A stretch of DNA of 64,000 nt. It comes from Lachnospiraceae bacterium. Its GTDB lineage: Bacteria > Bacillota > Clostridia > Lachnospirales > Lachnospiraceae. Made by a program: the position numbers and the translations under genes. How positions within the stretch are numbered: the first letter of the stretch is position 1; each line of letters opens with the position of its first letter. Shown piece by piece: positions 10,501-18,980 of this stretch. The notes below the pieces were generated by a model. It had not been told where the DNA came from. It ran no database searches and was given only the letters and a program-made list of their open reading frames with translations. The stretch spans positions 28,983-92,982 of the forward strand of contig JAEEGQ010000029.1 in assembly GCA_016280395.1 (NCBI GenBank), given 5' to 3'.

Positions 10501-11622
10501 GCTGCCGGTATTGCTCCAGAGGATATCGCCGTTAATATCTATGTTGTGCACCGTCCAGACAAGCTGCGTTGCGTCTATTGCATTGGTGTCGATAGTGAAG
10601 CTGTTGTCGTCGACGATCTCAACGAAGCTGCTCTGATAGCCTGCAGAGCTTCCTTCAACGTAACCTGTGGGCTTAACAACAACAGTTACACTTACGGATT
10701 CCCTTGAACGTCCGTCCGAGGATTCCGCTGTTGCCGTGATAACGCACTGTCCTGCTCCGACACCGCGGATAACGCCGTATTTAACGGTCGCAACGGTACT
10801 GTCTGAGGTCGTCCAGATAATATTGTCATTAAGGAGTGTCGCAAGATCTGTGTTAAGCTCGATGTCGGCTTCGGTCGAAAAGTTGTCAAGGAACCTTTCG
10901 GTGCCGCCTTCATCCACTTTGTACAGCAGATTGGCTTTCTTTAAGAGAAGCAGGTAAGAATTGTACTTATCGTTATCCGGATCTGCGTCCGTTAAGACTT
11001 CGGGACCGGAGATCTGAAGCGTATCCTTGGATTTATCGGTACTGAAAGCATAGCGCAGACCGTAATCGCCGCCGTCGTAAGCGGAGTCGTCTGTAGCGTT
11101 TTCGTTGTCGATCGCAAGGGATACCTTGATCTTCCAGGAATAATCGATAAAAGATGTGATCCCTTCAACATTGTCCGTCATGGTTATACGCGCCGTAAGG
11201 TTCGTGTAACCGATACCGACTACCTTAACTTCACAGTAATTCTTAAGACCGCTGATGTTCTTTGAAACACCGTTTGCCGTGATAACTGTGCTCGAAACCT
11301 CGCCGCCGTCGTCAAGCACATTCCATTCGATCTCAAGCGTCGTGCCGGCATCGATGGCAATAGGAAGAACGTTGCCGGTAGCGTCAACGTACATTAACTG
11401 AACAGTGGAATTTCTGTCGATGACGATCTCATCACTCTGTCTGTAATACTCCGAACCGATGTTGATAACATACTGTCCGATGGCATCCATAAGAGTTGCA
11501 GCTTCGGCACGAACCTTATCGCTGCTGTAGTCGTCAATGATACTGCCGGTAACGGCAGTCATGAGGATAAGCTCTATTATCATTAAGATCAAAAGTAAAC
11601 GACGATATAAACGTTTCTTCAT
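7588..11622 (-). CDS. giant membrane-anchored BIG2 Ig-repeat surface protein
   Basis: A protein of about 1344 residues. Residues 1-30 hold a basic start and one hydrophobic helix (LLLILMIIELILMTAVTGSI), acting as an uncleaved anchor or signal peptide. The rest is extracellular, with about twelve copies of the group-2 bacterial Ig-like (BIG2) module, recognised by repeats of the form W-S-S-D-x-S-V-A-T-V-D-x-x-G-x-V-x-A-x-x-x-G. No LPXTG motif or C-terminal membrane segment is seen. The ATG at 11622 has GGAG 5 bases upstream. BIG2 modules occur in adhesins and cell-surface enzymes; there is no catalytic domain here, so an adhesive or scaffolding role is inferred. It follows the collagen-like gene and has its own promoter. 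Confidence 0.85.
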   Translation of the reverse strand: MKKRLYRRLLLILMIIELILMTAVTGSIIDDYSSDKVRAEAATLMDAIGQYVINIGSEYYRQSDEIVIDRNSTVQLMYVDATGNVLPIAIDAGTTLEIEWNVLDDGGEVSSTVITANGVSKNISGLKNYCEVKVVGIGYTNLTARITMTDNVEGITSFIDYSWKIKVSLAIDNENATDDSAYDGGDYGLRYAFSTDKSKDTLQISGPEVLTDADPDNDKYNSYLLLLKKANLLYKVDEGGTERFLDNFSTEADIELNTDLATLLNDNIIWTTSDSTVATVKYGVIRGVGAGQCVITATAESSDGRSRESVSVTVVVKPTGYVEGSSAGYQSSFVEIVDDNSFTIDTNAIDATQLVWTVHNIDINGDILWSNTGSQKTDKFHVTLYNTGGRIYFSGVEAGAYYITAQVKGDYGESNTKIRKMGCTIIVPVKLPEGPLYINVSDTYNIVENSSIKDYKWYDYVSDDDAIASVHNGIITGEGSGETTIHLTRVTGAGYEDVYTPDEINAYVPATLDIIVRVVDTISLNYASYVMYVGGELKLRATTTSPTVVTWTSSDESVATVDNGTVKALAVGTTVITASQSVEGVEKTAKCKITVREAVKDIVLIPETAQLNIGDNLTVNAQVHPSLNGVSLSWNSSDESVVKITSYDDLSCTVYAAGGGKATLTAVNPENEIVGYCQITVYAPITKITLSQTSVSLPLSAGWFQLYAEIEPPSAINNEIVWTSMDTSVATVDQNGIVTLKKPGSTSILVSSKNDASVFAVCNLEVTKTVSGIKLDTTTHDMYVGDTYRLTYTISPAGATESAVTWQSSNTSVATVDANGLVTAKGVGSAVIICKTKDGGYTATCTINVGRVATGLKLDVTKLTLNTGDYYYLQYTLTPADTTEGKVTFASSDNAVATVSANGKITAKSAGTCVIAAQTGNGTTAYVAVTVNQSTNGLKISERELEIKVGEMHEMDVTFDPTTASNQNYTWNSSRPDVATIDKKGYIKGIAGGVTVITCTSEEGGFIDYCIVTVIEQVTDVVLSDHTYKLGLNRTYRLTATISGETATNKDVTWRSSNPEVCTVDENGRIRGISLGDATIYCTAADGSGAEDLCEVTVCELVKKIDLDITYITLIQGHSYTITAKVSDDNATFKEVIWTSDDEKIAIVNPNGVVTALNPGSTVVRASANDTSGVSAICYINVIAPVYTTAIKFAESELVLIPGEERTVQYALVPNNTTETVSWSSDNTIVATVDQNTGHIVAKSVGTANVSIMTETGLKGTIKVYVLGLSRTYVELQQYTSLLIPLTVDGLGATGVTVRWDVDNQEIAEVSNGSIIAKKLGYTKIYAVVNGRRLECTVHVIKIK

Positions 11623-11715
11623 TTCTTCTCCCAAATTCTGTGAATGTCCAAAAGCCGCGCCAATAAAGCCTTTTCATGGCTCTCATTAAAACATATCGGC
11701 TTTTTTCTGATTAAC

Positions 11716-11743
11716 ATTATAGTTGATTTGGAAAAAAACACAA
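11716..11743 (-). promoter_or_regulatory. promoter of the BIG2 gene
   Basis: A perfect TATAAT -10 (plus-strand 11716-11721) is preceded by TTGTGT at 16 bases (11738-11743). The predicted leader is about 87 bases. It lies between the terminator of the upstream gene and the BIG2 start codon, so the two surface genes are probably separate transcripts. Confidence 0.6.
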
Positions 11744-11773
11744 TATTTTGTATTTGGGTTGAAAAAAATTGTG

Positions 11774-11807
11774 TTAAAAACGGCGGAGCTTTTAATCTCC
11801 GCCGTTT
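11774..11807 (-). terminator. Rho-independent terminator after the collagen-like gene
   Basis: On the minus strand an 11-bp stem (AAACGGCGGAG with CTCCGCCGTTT), an 8-base loop and a U-run (TTTTT) follow the stop codon at 11882 by about 75 bases. Confidence 0.85.
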
Positions 11808-11881
11808 CCGGGTATGCGCTTCAAATCTTCCGCATATATTTTTTATCCCCGCATACCGCATGTAAAGGATTTGGGATAATG

Positions 11882-14800
11882 TCATTGTTTTTTCCTGAGT
11901 CCCGCAAGCATTGCGGTTTCTACGCCAACTGCGCAGGCAAGGAGTATAAGTCCTCCGAGGAATCCCCACTGAAGCGCGCCAAAGCCTTTGCTTTCTTCAG
12001 ACTTTGTAACTGTGCTTTCTCTTCCGTTTCCGTCTTCCACTTTGCGGATCTCGCTCTTTATCGTCTGGTTTTCCTTTGTATTGATCTGGATCTCGCCGCT
12101 CATGGGTATTGCATCTTCGGCAACGGAAAGGATGATGCCGTCTTCAATTTCCGTGATGGTAAATTCATCTTTATCTATTGACTGTCCTTCAACAGTGATC
12201 GTGTCAATATCCTGTGATGTTACTGGGAAGAAATAGTTCTGAACGTTTCCGTTTGTATGGATGGTTCTTACATCCTCTGCGGACACACTTATTTTTCCCG
12301 CATTAATGATCGTACCGTCGGTAAGAGTCACGATGAGGTTGCCGTTCTCGTCTATTGCGATGTTCGATACACCTATTCCGTCTTTGCCGTCTTTGCCGTC
12401 TTTGCCGTCTTTACCGTCGATACCATCCTTGCCGTTGATACCGTCTTTACCGTTCTGACCGTCTTTACCGTCGATACCGTCCTTGCCGTTGATACCGTCT
12501 TTACCGTTAAGACCGTCTTTTCCATCGATACCGTCCTTGCCGTTCTGACCGTCTTTACCGTTTATACCGTCTTTTCCGTTAAGACCGTCTTTACCGTTCT
12601 GACCGTCGTTTCCGTCCTTGCCATCCTTACCGTTAAGGCCGTCTTTACCGTTCATGCCATCTGCTCCGTTAAGGCCGGCATCACCCTTATCACCCTTGTC
12701 ACCTTTATCGCCTTTGTCGCCTTTTTCGCCTTCGACACCCTGACTTCCTCTCGGGACATTGAAATCGTAAGCAGTGCCGTCTTCCATGGTGATAGTGAAA
12801 ATGCAGGTGTCATTTGTCTTTGAGGTCTCTGTGACATTTACGATGCCGTTTCCGTTTTTAACTTCAAAGGTTGTATATGTACCGTCCGTATAAGTGATCT
12901 TGTAAATATCAACATTTCCTTCGGTCTTAAACGGTGTGATCGAAACTATGGACCGCTTTCCTGCCGGATCGTACAGGTGCGCCTTGTTGGATTCAAGGCT
13001 CTTGCAGTGTGAAAGATCGTCTTGGGCCGGTATTGTGATTACAGAGAATACATATTCTTCACGGTTATCTATATGTTCAAAGAGGAATTCGGTGTTGCCT
13101 TGTTCCGTTTCACCGATCTTTTCACGGCTTCCGTCGCCCTGGTACAGGTAGATCTCATATCCGCCGACAGGTCTTTCGGGAGTCGAAGGATCTGTCCATG
13201 AAAGGTTAATGGCAGTACTTGTCTCGCTTGCGGACCATTCGGCCGAAAGATCCTCAACAGGCAGTGAAGGAGCCTTAACATTATCAACAACATAACCGAA
13301 TACATAAACCGGCTTTAATTCCTTTTCTCCGTCGGGATTTGTCTTTGCATCCACGGTGAAGAGGTTTGAAGGCCACTGTGCGAGCCTGTATGAAAAACCG
13401 TAAGCTCTTATGGTGCTTTCCGAAACGCCGTCTGCGCGCATACTGTCTGCATCAAGATCGTTTATCATACCCGCGATCGAAGTGCCTGCTCCGGTTGTCT
13501 CGGTCGTTCCTGAGCCGTACATATTCTGAAGTGAAACATATGCACCCGCTTTAAAGCCGTTATCCATAAATTCAAATCCGAACAAAGCGGAAGTTTCCAT
13601 TGTAAAGCCATGCGACATTTCTTCCGATACGGAGGATTCGCGTTCATACGAATATGATATTGCAGTTGCGCCTCCGCCGTAATTCAGATCATTTACGGTG
13701 TCACCCTTTATCGAAACATTTGCCGGAAGATTGTCCGAATGCATGTAACCGTAAGGATTGCCTTCGTTTCCAAGATACAGATTTGCGGAAAGCTTTGAGA
13801 GTTTTTTCAGTCCGGATTTTGCGGTTGCTATATGATTATTGTAATAATCCACATAATCGTTGTATTCCGGTACATCTATAAGCTGATAAGCCGGTTCTCC
13901 GGGGAAAGCAAGCTCAAGGCGGCTGTTCGTATCCCATGAGCCGTCGGGTTTTTGTACCTCATAAATATAGATTGTCACAGGTGTTCTGTACATTACCACC
14001 TGGTCCTTCCAGTAAGCCGTCCAGGAGGACCCTTTCGATTCGGCCCAGGCCTGTGAAAACTCACTGCTCCAGTCTCTTGCATATCCTGCGGAAACCGAAA
14101 AATCCGCAACGGAGGTGCTTACTTCCGCAGAGAATCCCGCTCCGAACGAAGTGCTTGTTGTTGTTTTCTGTTCATATGAATAGCTTTGTGAAAGCGTATA
14201 GGTTGTTGAGTTTGTTTCTGTAAGGTAATCTTTTGTTTCCGCAAAATACGGCGCAGCCTGCAGGATCGCGGCAACAGCGGGATCCGTGTAGGTATATCCC
14301 TTGTCCACATATCTTGCAACAATACCGTCATGGTCGTTATCTATCGCGCATACAAGGTAATTCAGACCATAGCTCAGATCAGCTGAATTGTTGTCTGTTA
14401 CGGTCAGCGGATAGAATTTATCGGGATTCAGGGTGTCATTTGACGAACCGCTGTATTCTGTAGCATCTCCCGTTTCGTTGTAGGTTCTGCCATATATCTG
14501 GCCGAGCGCAAAACGGAAATACTCTTTGTTTGCAGTCTTTAAGCCTGTTGTAAACACGATCTGTTCATAACCTTCGACATTTCCGTCGAAATTGCCTGCG
14601 GCAACCGATGCAATAAATGTTTCGGTAAGTTTTGTGTCGCCGTCTTCGCTGTCATCCCTGTCAAAATAATCAAGTCTGCAAGCTAAGAGTATATCGCTTC
14701 CGTCTTTTGGAACACTGTATAGATCGCCGTTTATGAAGAGCATCCTCGGCTTCCCCTTGCCGTTGATCGCAACGAACTGAACAGCAATACGCTGGAACGA

Positions 14801-16153
14801 ATCGTCCGCATATTCACCGCTCCCGTAGAAACCGCCTTCTGTCCAGGCGTTAGCTTCTTTCTTCGCCAGCATCTTATTGTTTCCCTGTCCGTCATAGATG
14901 CCGACATACAGGTAATCTTCATCAATATTGTAAGGATCGTCAACTGTCGAGCCGTCAAGTTCCACACAGTTGTAAATACCCGCAAGCGCAACTTCGGCTT
15001 TTACATCACCGTTAATGTCTCCTATCGAAAGACCTGCGGCAACACAGGTATGGATATCTTCGCCATCCTTTTCGTATACATACTGTCTCACATCCGGATC
15101 TTTCGAAAGAACTGATGTGCTTCCGCCGTATGCATAGCAAAGAGAAGGAGTATACATATATCTGGTCTGGCTTTTGCCTTTGTAAGAGTCGGTAAGTCTT
15201 CCGACATAACTTAAAGCAACAAGGTCATCGATGCCGTCGCCGTTGATGTCGCCGGTTTCGATATCGCAGTTGAGCTTGTTGTCAACCCATGTTTCGTTAG
15301 CCGCAAAATCGCCCTCTTTGTCCAGGTAATATTTGTGCAGGAGATTTTTTGCGGGTGTGCTGTTCTTCTGTTTAAGAATGATATCTCTTGTTCCCGAAGT
15401 GTCAACTTCCACTTCAACAAGACCGTAATCCGTACCATCGAAGCAAGCCCAGATGATGAGGGAATCTTTGCCGTCATTGTCATAATCGCCCGCGGTTATG
15501 TCAATGAAATTCATCGCATTGAAAAGTGATGTGTTATCATTGTCTTTATCGTTTGTATTCCCCATCCAGTTAACTTTTTTGTTTAATTGCAGTCTCCCGG
15601 TCCTCCCGTTTGAATAAACATAAACAAAAATATATTTGTTATTCATGGATGCCTGTTCTCCGACAACCGCAAACGAATCCCTGCGTCCGGTCCCGTTCGG
15701 ATCAAAAGATACTATCTGCGCATAATTTAGTGTTGCGGATTCCGAACGGATCGTGTAATCCATCGAAGAACCGGTTCCTTTTTTTTGAAGCGCGTAGTTA
15801 CTTAAGGTCAGTGAGCCCGGTGTTTTCGATATCCCGTCATATGCGGTAACGGAATATTCCAAATTGCTTGCTGTCAGCTGTGCGATCATGTCAGCAGTAG
15901 CATAGAGCAAAAGCTCATTCTGCTCTGACATCAGGAACGGAACATTTTTTGCATAACCGTACGGGTTTGTGTTTTTCCCGTAAAGGCTCGGAGCCGTCTC
16001 TTCTTTTGCTTTAAGAGCTTCGTAAGTCTTTTTCCCCTTTTCGGTCTCTGCGGCATTTGAAGATAATGCCGATAAAGGCCCGAAGGCAAGAAACAGCGCA
16101 AGGACAAAACATAATGCCGAGCGCATTGCCTTAAATGTTTTGCTACGTTTCAT
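11882..16153 (-). CDS. giant secreted FG-GAP / FnIII / collagen-like surface protein
   Basis: About 1423 residues. A signal peptide (residues 1-35, MKRSKTFKAMRSALCFVLAL) is followed by FG-GAP/VCBS-like calcium-binding repeats (GDYDNDGKDS near 220, GDINGDGIDDLV near 300, GDINGDVKAEV near 373). Next come two Ser/Thr-rich stretches with alternating polarity (about 650-710 and 825-870) that recall beta-hairpin pore-forming proteins, a fibronectin-III-like domain (about 967-1062), 42 G-X-Y triplets (1136-1261), a charged beta region, and a C-terminal membrane helix (FLGGLILLACAVGVETAML) with a basic tail. There is no LPXTG. The start at 16153 is chosen for its AGGGG 8 bases upstream; the frame extends to 16198. 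The native role is unknown; an adhesin or stalk-like surface protein is plausible. It sits just downstream of a two-component system. Confidence 0.78.
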   Translation of the reverse strand: MKRSKTFKAMRSALCFVLALFLAFGPLSALSSNAAETEKGKKTYEALKAKEETAPSLYGKNTNPYGYAKNVPFLMSEQNELLLYATADMIAQLTASNLEYSVTAYDGISKTPGSLTLSNYALQKKGTGSSMDYTIRSESATLNYAQIVSFDPNGTGRRDSFAVVGEQASMNNKYIFVYVYSNGRTGRLQLNKKVNWMGNTNDKDNDNTSLFNAMNFIDITAGDYDNDGKDSLIIWACFDGTDYGLVEVEVDTSGTRDIILKQKNSTPAKNLLHKYYLDKEGDFAANETWVDNKLNCDIETGDINGDGIDDLVALSYVGRLTDSYKGKSQTRYMYTPSLCYAYGGSTSVLSKDPDVRQYVYEKDGEDIHTCVAAGLSIGDINGDVKAEVALAGIYNCVELDGSTVDDPYNIDEDYLYVGIYDGQGNNKMLAKKEANAWTEGGFYGSGEYADDSFQRIAVQFVAINGKGKPRMLFINGDLYSVPKDGSDILLACRLDYFDRDDSEDGDTKLTETFIASVAAGNFDGNVEGYEQIVFTTGLKTANKEYFRFALGQIYGRTYNETGDATEYSGSSNDTLNPDKFYPLTVTDNNSADLSYGLNYLVCAIDNDHDGIVARYVDKGYTYTDPAVAAILQAAPYFAETKDYLTETNSTTYTLSQSYSYEQKTTTSTSFGAGFSAEVSTSVADFSVSAGYARDWSSEFSQAWAESKGSSWTAYWKDQVVMYRTPVTIYIYEVQKPDGSWDTNSRLELAFPGEPAYQLIDVPEYNDYVDYYNNHIATAKSGLKKLSKLSANLYLGNEGNPYGYMHSDNLPANVSIKGDTVNDLNYGGGATAISYSYERESSVSEEMSHGFTMETSALFGFEFMDNGFKAGAYVSLQNMYGSGTTETTGAGTSIAGMINDLDADSMRADGVSESTIRAYGFSYRLAQWPSNLFTVDAKTNPDGEKELKPVYVFGYVVDNVKAPSLPVEDLSAEWSASETSTAINLSWTDPSTPERPVGGYEIYLYQGDGSREKIGETEQGNTEFLFEHIDNREEYVFSVITIPAQDDLSHCKSLESNKAHLYDPAGKRSIVSITPFKTEGNVDIYKITYTDGTYTTFEVKNGNGIVNVTETSKTNDTCIFTITMEDGTAYDFNVPRGSQGVEGEKGDKGDKGDKGDKGDAGLNGADGMNGKDGLNGKDGKDGNDGQNGKDGLNGKDGINGKDGQNGKDGIDGKDGLNGKDGINGKDGIDGKDGQNGKDGINGKDGIDGKDGKDGKDGKDGIGVSNIAIDENGNLIVTLTDGTIINAGKISVSAEDVRTIHTNGNVQNYFFPVTSQDIDTITVEGQSIDKDEFTITEIEDGIILSVAEDAIPMSGEIQINTKENQTIKSEIRKVEDGNGRESTVTKSEESKGFGALQWGFLGGLILLACAVGVETAMLAGLRKKQ
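12371..12748 (-). repeat. collagen-like G-X-Y coding repeat
   Basis: Exactly 42 consecutive glycine triplets, mostly GKD, GIN, GID, GLN and GQN, with a GDK run at the start and a GKD run at the end. No proline occurs in the whole array, unlike animal collagens but like many charged bacterial collagens. The DNA is correspondingly repetitive in 9- and 18-base units (for example ACCGTC blocks), which makes it prone to length change. Confidence 0.92.
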
Positions 16154-16214
16154 TTCATTTTCCCCTTTCATTATCCTGAAGCGCTTTTTAAGGCGCATTT
16201 TCCTTTACGGTATC

Positions 16215-16220
16215 ATTATA
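16215..16220 (-). promoter_or_regulatory. -10 element for the collagen-like gene
   Basis: A perfect TATAAT on the minus strand lies about 62 bases upstream of the chosen ATG and only one base after the U-run of the upstream terminator. No good -35 is seen at 16-18 bases, because the terminator stem occupies that position. An activator-dependent promoter is possible. Confidence 0.45.
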
Positions 16221-16221
16221 T

Positions 16222-16282
16222 AAAAAAACACACTCCGAAACGAAATCTTGCATAATTGCAAGAAAAGAATTTCGGAATGTGT
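16222..16282 (-). terminator. two-tier terminator after the response regulator gene
   Basis: In minus-strand RNA a 13-bp outer stem (ACACATTCCGAAA with TTTCGGAGTGTGT, one G-U pair) encloses an inner 6-bp hairpin (CTTGCA-ATTA-TGCAAG) and ends in seven U residues. The wobble pair works only in the minus-strand RNA, which supports this orientation. It lies 30 bases after the response regulator stop. Confidence 0.8.
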
Positions 16283-16312
16283 ATATTTGTTAAATTTATA
16301 AATCGGTTCGTT

Positions 16313-16984
16313 TTAAGATCTTTCGAGCACATAGCCTTCTTTGTGGGAAGTTGTTGCCATAAGCCCGGCGCCGCTCTTTTCGAGCTTTTTGTTAAGCCTT
16401 GAAACCGTTGTGTACAGTGCGTTAAGGTCAGAACCCGGATCGGCCCCCCATATTGTTTTATAGAGCTCGTCCTTTGAGATCAGCTGTCCGGTCTTCTTTA
16501 CAAGCATGAGCAGCACCATGAATTCCTTTCTTGTAAGACCAAGTTCAGCGTCATCACAGTAACAGAGCTCAGAACCCGTGTCGATCTTAAGCCTGCCGTA
16601 TTTTAACACGCGCTTTGTGGCGGCAGCGGCTCGAAGGCGAGCTTCGACCCTTGCAAGAAGAATCCTGATGTCATAAGGTTTCGAAAGATAATCGTCTCCG
16701 CCCGAACGCAGGCCGTTTATTACATCCTCGTTTTCTCCGAGGGCTGACAAAAAGATGATCGGTATGTTAAACCTGCTCTTTATCTCTTTGCAGAGTTCAA
16801 CGCCGTCCCCGTCCGGAAGCATTATATCGAGCACGATGATATCCGGCTCGTGCTCTGCAAGGATTTCCCTGCATTCCTTTACCGTTCCGGCGCAAAGGCA
16901 GTTATAATCCTCCATTGCAAAGGCTTCTTTGTTGATCTCCATTATATGCGGATTGTCTTCCACCAAAAGTACCGTATAGCTCAT
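16313..16984 (-). CDS. OmpR/PhoB-family response regulator
   Basis: 223 residues. The receiver domain (1-118) has the acidic pair E9-D10, the phosphorylated Asp D53 (VLDIMLPDGDG), S80 and the conserved Lys K102 (YLSKPYD). The C-terminal winged-helix DNA-binding domain (about 125-221) shows LTRKEFMVLLMLVKKTGQLIS and the closing GYVLE. A Shine-Dalgarno AGGGGAG lies upstream. It is 43 bp downstream of the kinase gene and forms a two-component system with it. The strong terminator right after it ends the kinase-regulator transcript. The adjacent giant surface genes are candidate targets by proximity only. Confidence 0.93.
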   Translation of the reverse strand: MSYTVLLVEDNPHIMEINKEAFAMEDYNCLCAGTVKECREILAEHEPDIIVLDIMLPDGDGVELCKEIKSRFNIPIIFLSALGENEDVINGLRSGGDDYLSKPYDIRILLARVEARLRAAAATKRVLKYGRLKIDTGSELCYCDDAELGLTRKEFMVLLMLVKKTGQLISKDELYKTIWGADPGSDLNALYTTVSRLNKKLEKSGAGLMATTSHKEGYVLERS

Positions 16985-17027
16985 ATCTTCTCCCCTTTGT
17001 GATGCTCTTTATGAAAATCTTCCCGTA

Positions 17028-18980
17028 TCATGTCCTGTCTTTTGGAACCGTAAAAGCGAATACCGAACCTTCGGGACCTGTCTTTACAAGCTCGATCTTT
17101 CCGCCGTGAAGGGCTATGGATTCACTGCATATCGCAAGCCCGAGGCCCGTTCCGCCGTCCTTTGTAAACCCGCGTTCAAAGATATGCGGAACATATTCGG
17201 GAGCTATACCTGTGCCTGTATCTGTCACTGTGAATACCGTAAAAGCGCCTTCATCTGCCGTTGTTACGGAAATTCTGCCGTTTTCGGTATGTTTGCTCGC
17301 GTTAACCACAAGATTTATTATAACCTGCAGCAGCAGCTCAAAGTTACCGTAAAGCCTGCCTGTCGAGTGTTCATCTGTGATGAATTCATTCGAACGCTTC
17401 ATGCAGACGGGTTTTAGTATTGCACCCGCTCTTTTAAGCAGTTCGCTGCATTCTATCGGTGTAAAAGCAGCTTTGTCCTGCTTTCCGTAGGTATAATCCA
17501 TAAGCTTGGTAACTATCTCTCCGAGCCTGTCCGCTTCGCTCCTTATGGTTTTGAGCCTTTCGGGGCTCTTGAGCTCCTGTCCGCGTTCTGCCTGGAGTTC
17601 CATAAGCTGCGCATAACCCGAGATAACGGTCAGAGGCGTCTTTAACTCATGAGCAACTGTCTGCAGGAAATCGCGGTTCATGGTGTTAACCTGTCCGAGA
17701 ACCTCGTTTCTCTGCTGCTCTTCCTGTAAAAGCATGGCCTGACGGACATTCCTCATATTGATGACTACGGCGAGGATAAGAATATAGATAAGCATTCCGT
17801 ACTGGGCCCTGCCTATATGCGCGATATATTCGTTGTCTCCGGTCTTTACGGCTTCGGAGACCATCAATGTCACAAGCGGGATAATTGCGGCAGCGGATAC
17901 GAATTCCGCAATATTCCTGTTTTCTTTATGGGAAAGGAACATTATCAGGTGTATAAGGAATACGATAAATGTCGCAAGTGACACATAATAGCAGACATGG
18001 CACAATGCAACGAGATCGTGTGTGTCAAGAATAAAGTGGAACAGACACAAACCTGTATAAATCGCCAAAAATATAAATTTCAGAAGCTTTGGCACTGCTT
18101 TGCTGAAAAACGCGATGACAAGGAACATGGATGTCATGGGGATAAGCGACGCTATAAGGACAGTCAGCCTGTATGTAAAGACATAATCGGTTCCGGGAGG
18201 CAAAAGGTATTCGGTCAAAAAATACTGGTTTCTTACCGAGATCACGAAGCTGCAGACGGTAAGCGCAAAAAACTCCCTGTTTTTGAGCACTGCGGCGCTC
18301 AAAAGAAAATAAAACCCAAGAAAGATAAAGCCTCCGCTGATGAGTATTGAGCGCAGATTACGCTTCTTTACAAATTCGTCGATAACACGCGGCGAACCTA
18401 TATATGTCGACTGGATAAAACCGCCTTCGTTATGGATGTAATTTGAGAACTGATAGATAACTTCGGCTTCCCCGTTCTCAAGATAAACGGGAAAACGCAT
18501 GAAACAGCTGCCTGCCTTTGCCTTTGATGGATCATCGGAAACATAGCCTGCATTGAGTACTTCGTTGCCGTTTACAAACACTCTTGTGCCGTAATCAACC
18601 GAATATCCGGCTATTTCAAGCTGTGTGCCGGGTTTGCCCTTGATAATGACCCTGAATGTACCGTATCTTCTCTCCGTAATGTCAACTCTTTCGGATTCCT
18701 GCACGGGATTTTTGAAATCTTCGGGGTAAAGAAGAACATCCTTGTAGTATTTCCAGTCGTTGTTCATCCTGTAGAGACGGTTTTCGGTATCGAGACCGGT
18801 TACATCAGCCACTCCGTCGACAGGGTCGAATTCACTGAAAGAATAGCTGCAGCGTTCCTTTACATAGAAAGAAAAAGCCCCGATAAAAGCTATTACCAGG
18901 GCTGTTATTATAATGTTTGCTATAGGAATTTTGACGTTCAGTTTATTCATCCCAGTTGTGATATACATTCTGGACATCAT
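17028..18980 (-). CDS. sensor histidine kinase with 7TMR-DISM-type sensor
   Basis: 650 residues. An N-terminal membrane helix (about 17-40) precedes an extracellular beta-sandwich (about 60-205, YGTFRVIIKGKPGTQLEIAGY then VFVNGNEV), then seven membrane helices (about 210-405), as in 7TMR-DISM sensors, which often bind carbohydrates. The kinase core has the phosphorylated His at about 444 (TVAHELKTPLTVISGY), the N-box (INLVVNASKH), DTGTGIAP and GGTGLGLAI. The start with a GAGG at 6 bases overlaps yebC by 38 bp; an inner ATG at 18950 would reduce the overlap but has a weaker site. The ligand is unknown. Confidence 0.9.
   Translation of the reverse strand: MMSRMYITTGMNKLNVKIPIANIIITALVIAFIGAFSFYVKERCSYSFSEFDPVDGVADVTGLDTENRLYRMNNDWKYYKDVLLYPEDFKNPVQESERVDITERRYGTFRVIIKGKPGTQLEIAGYSVDYGTRVFVNGNEVLNAGYVSDDPSKAKAGSCFMRFPVYLENGEAEVIYQFSNYIHNEGGFIQSTYIGSPRVIDEFVKKRNLRSILISGGFIFLGFYFLLSAAVLKNREFFALTVCSFVISVRNQYFLTEYLLPPGTDYVFTYRLTVLIASLIPMTSMFLVIAFFSKAVPKLLKFIFLAIYTGLCLFHFILDTHDLVALCHVCYYVSLATFIVFLIHLIMFLSHKENRNIAEFVSAAAIIPLVTLMVSEAVKTGDNEYIAHIGRAQYGMLIYILILAVVINMRNVRQAMLLQEEQQRNEVLGQVNTMNRDFLQTVAHELKTPLTVISGYAQLMELQAERGQELKSPERLKTIRSEADRLGEIVTKLMDYTYGKQDKAAFTPIECSELLKRAGAILKPVCMKRSNEFITDEHSTGRLYGNFELLLQVIINLVVNASKHTENGRISVTTADEGAFTVFTVTDTGTGIAPEYVPHIFERGFTKDGGTGLGLAICSESIALHGGKIELVKTGPEGSVFAFTVPKDRT

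Noticed and set aside
11619..11969. 116-residue minus-strand ORF between the giant genes
   Set aside because: It runs across a strong terminator and a promoter and overlaps two real genes, with no domain.
12371..12748. Regular short repeats resembling a CRISPR array
   Set aside because: The units are 9-18 bases with no unique spacers, and they encode G-X-Y triplets in frame.
12257..12823. Plus-strand 188-residue ORF with V-F-T-V repeats
   Set aside because: It is the complement of the collagen-coding repeat; the minus frame has a signal peptide, domains and a terminator.
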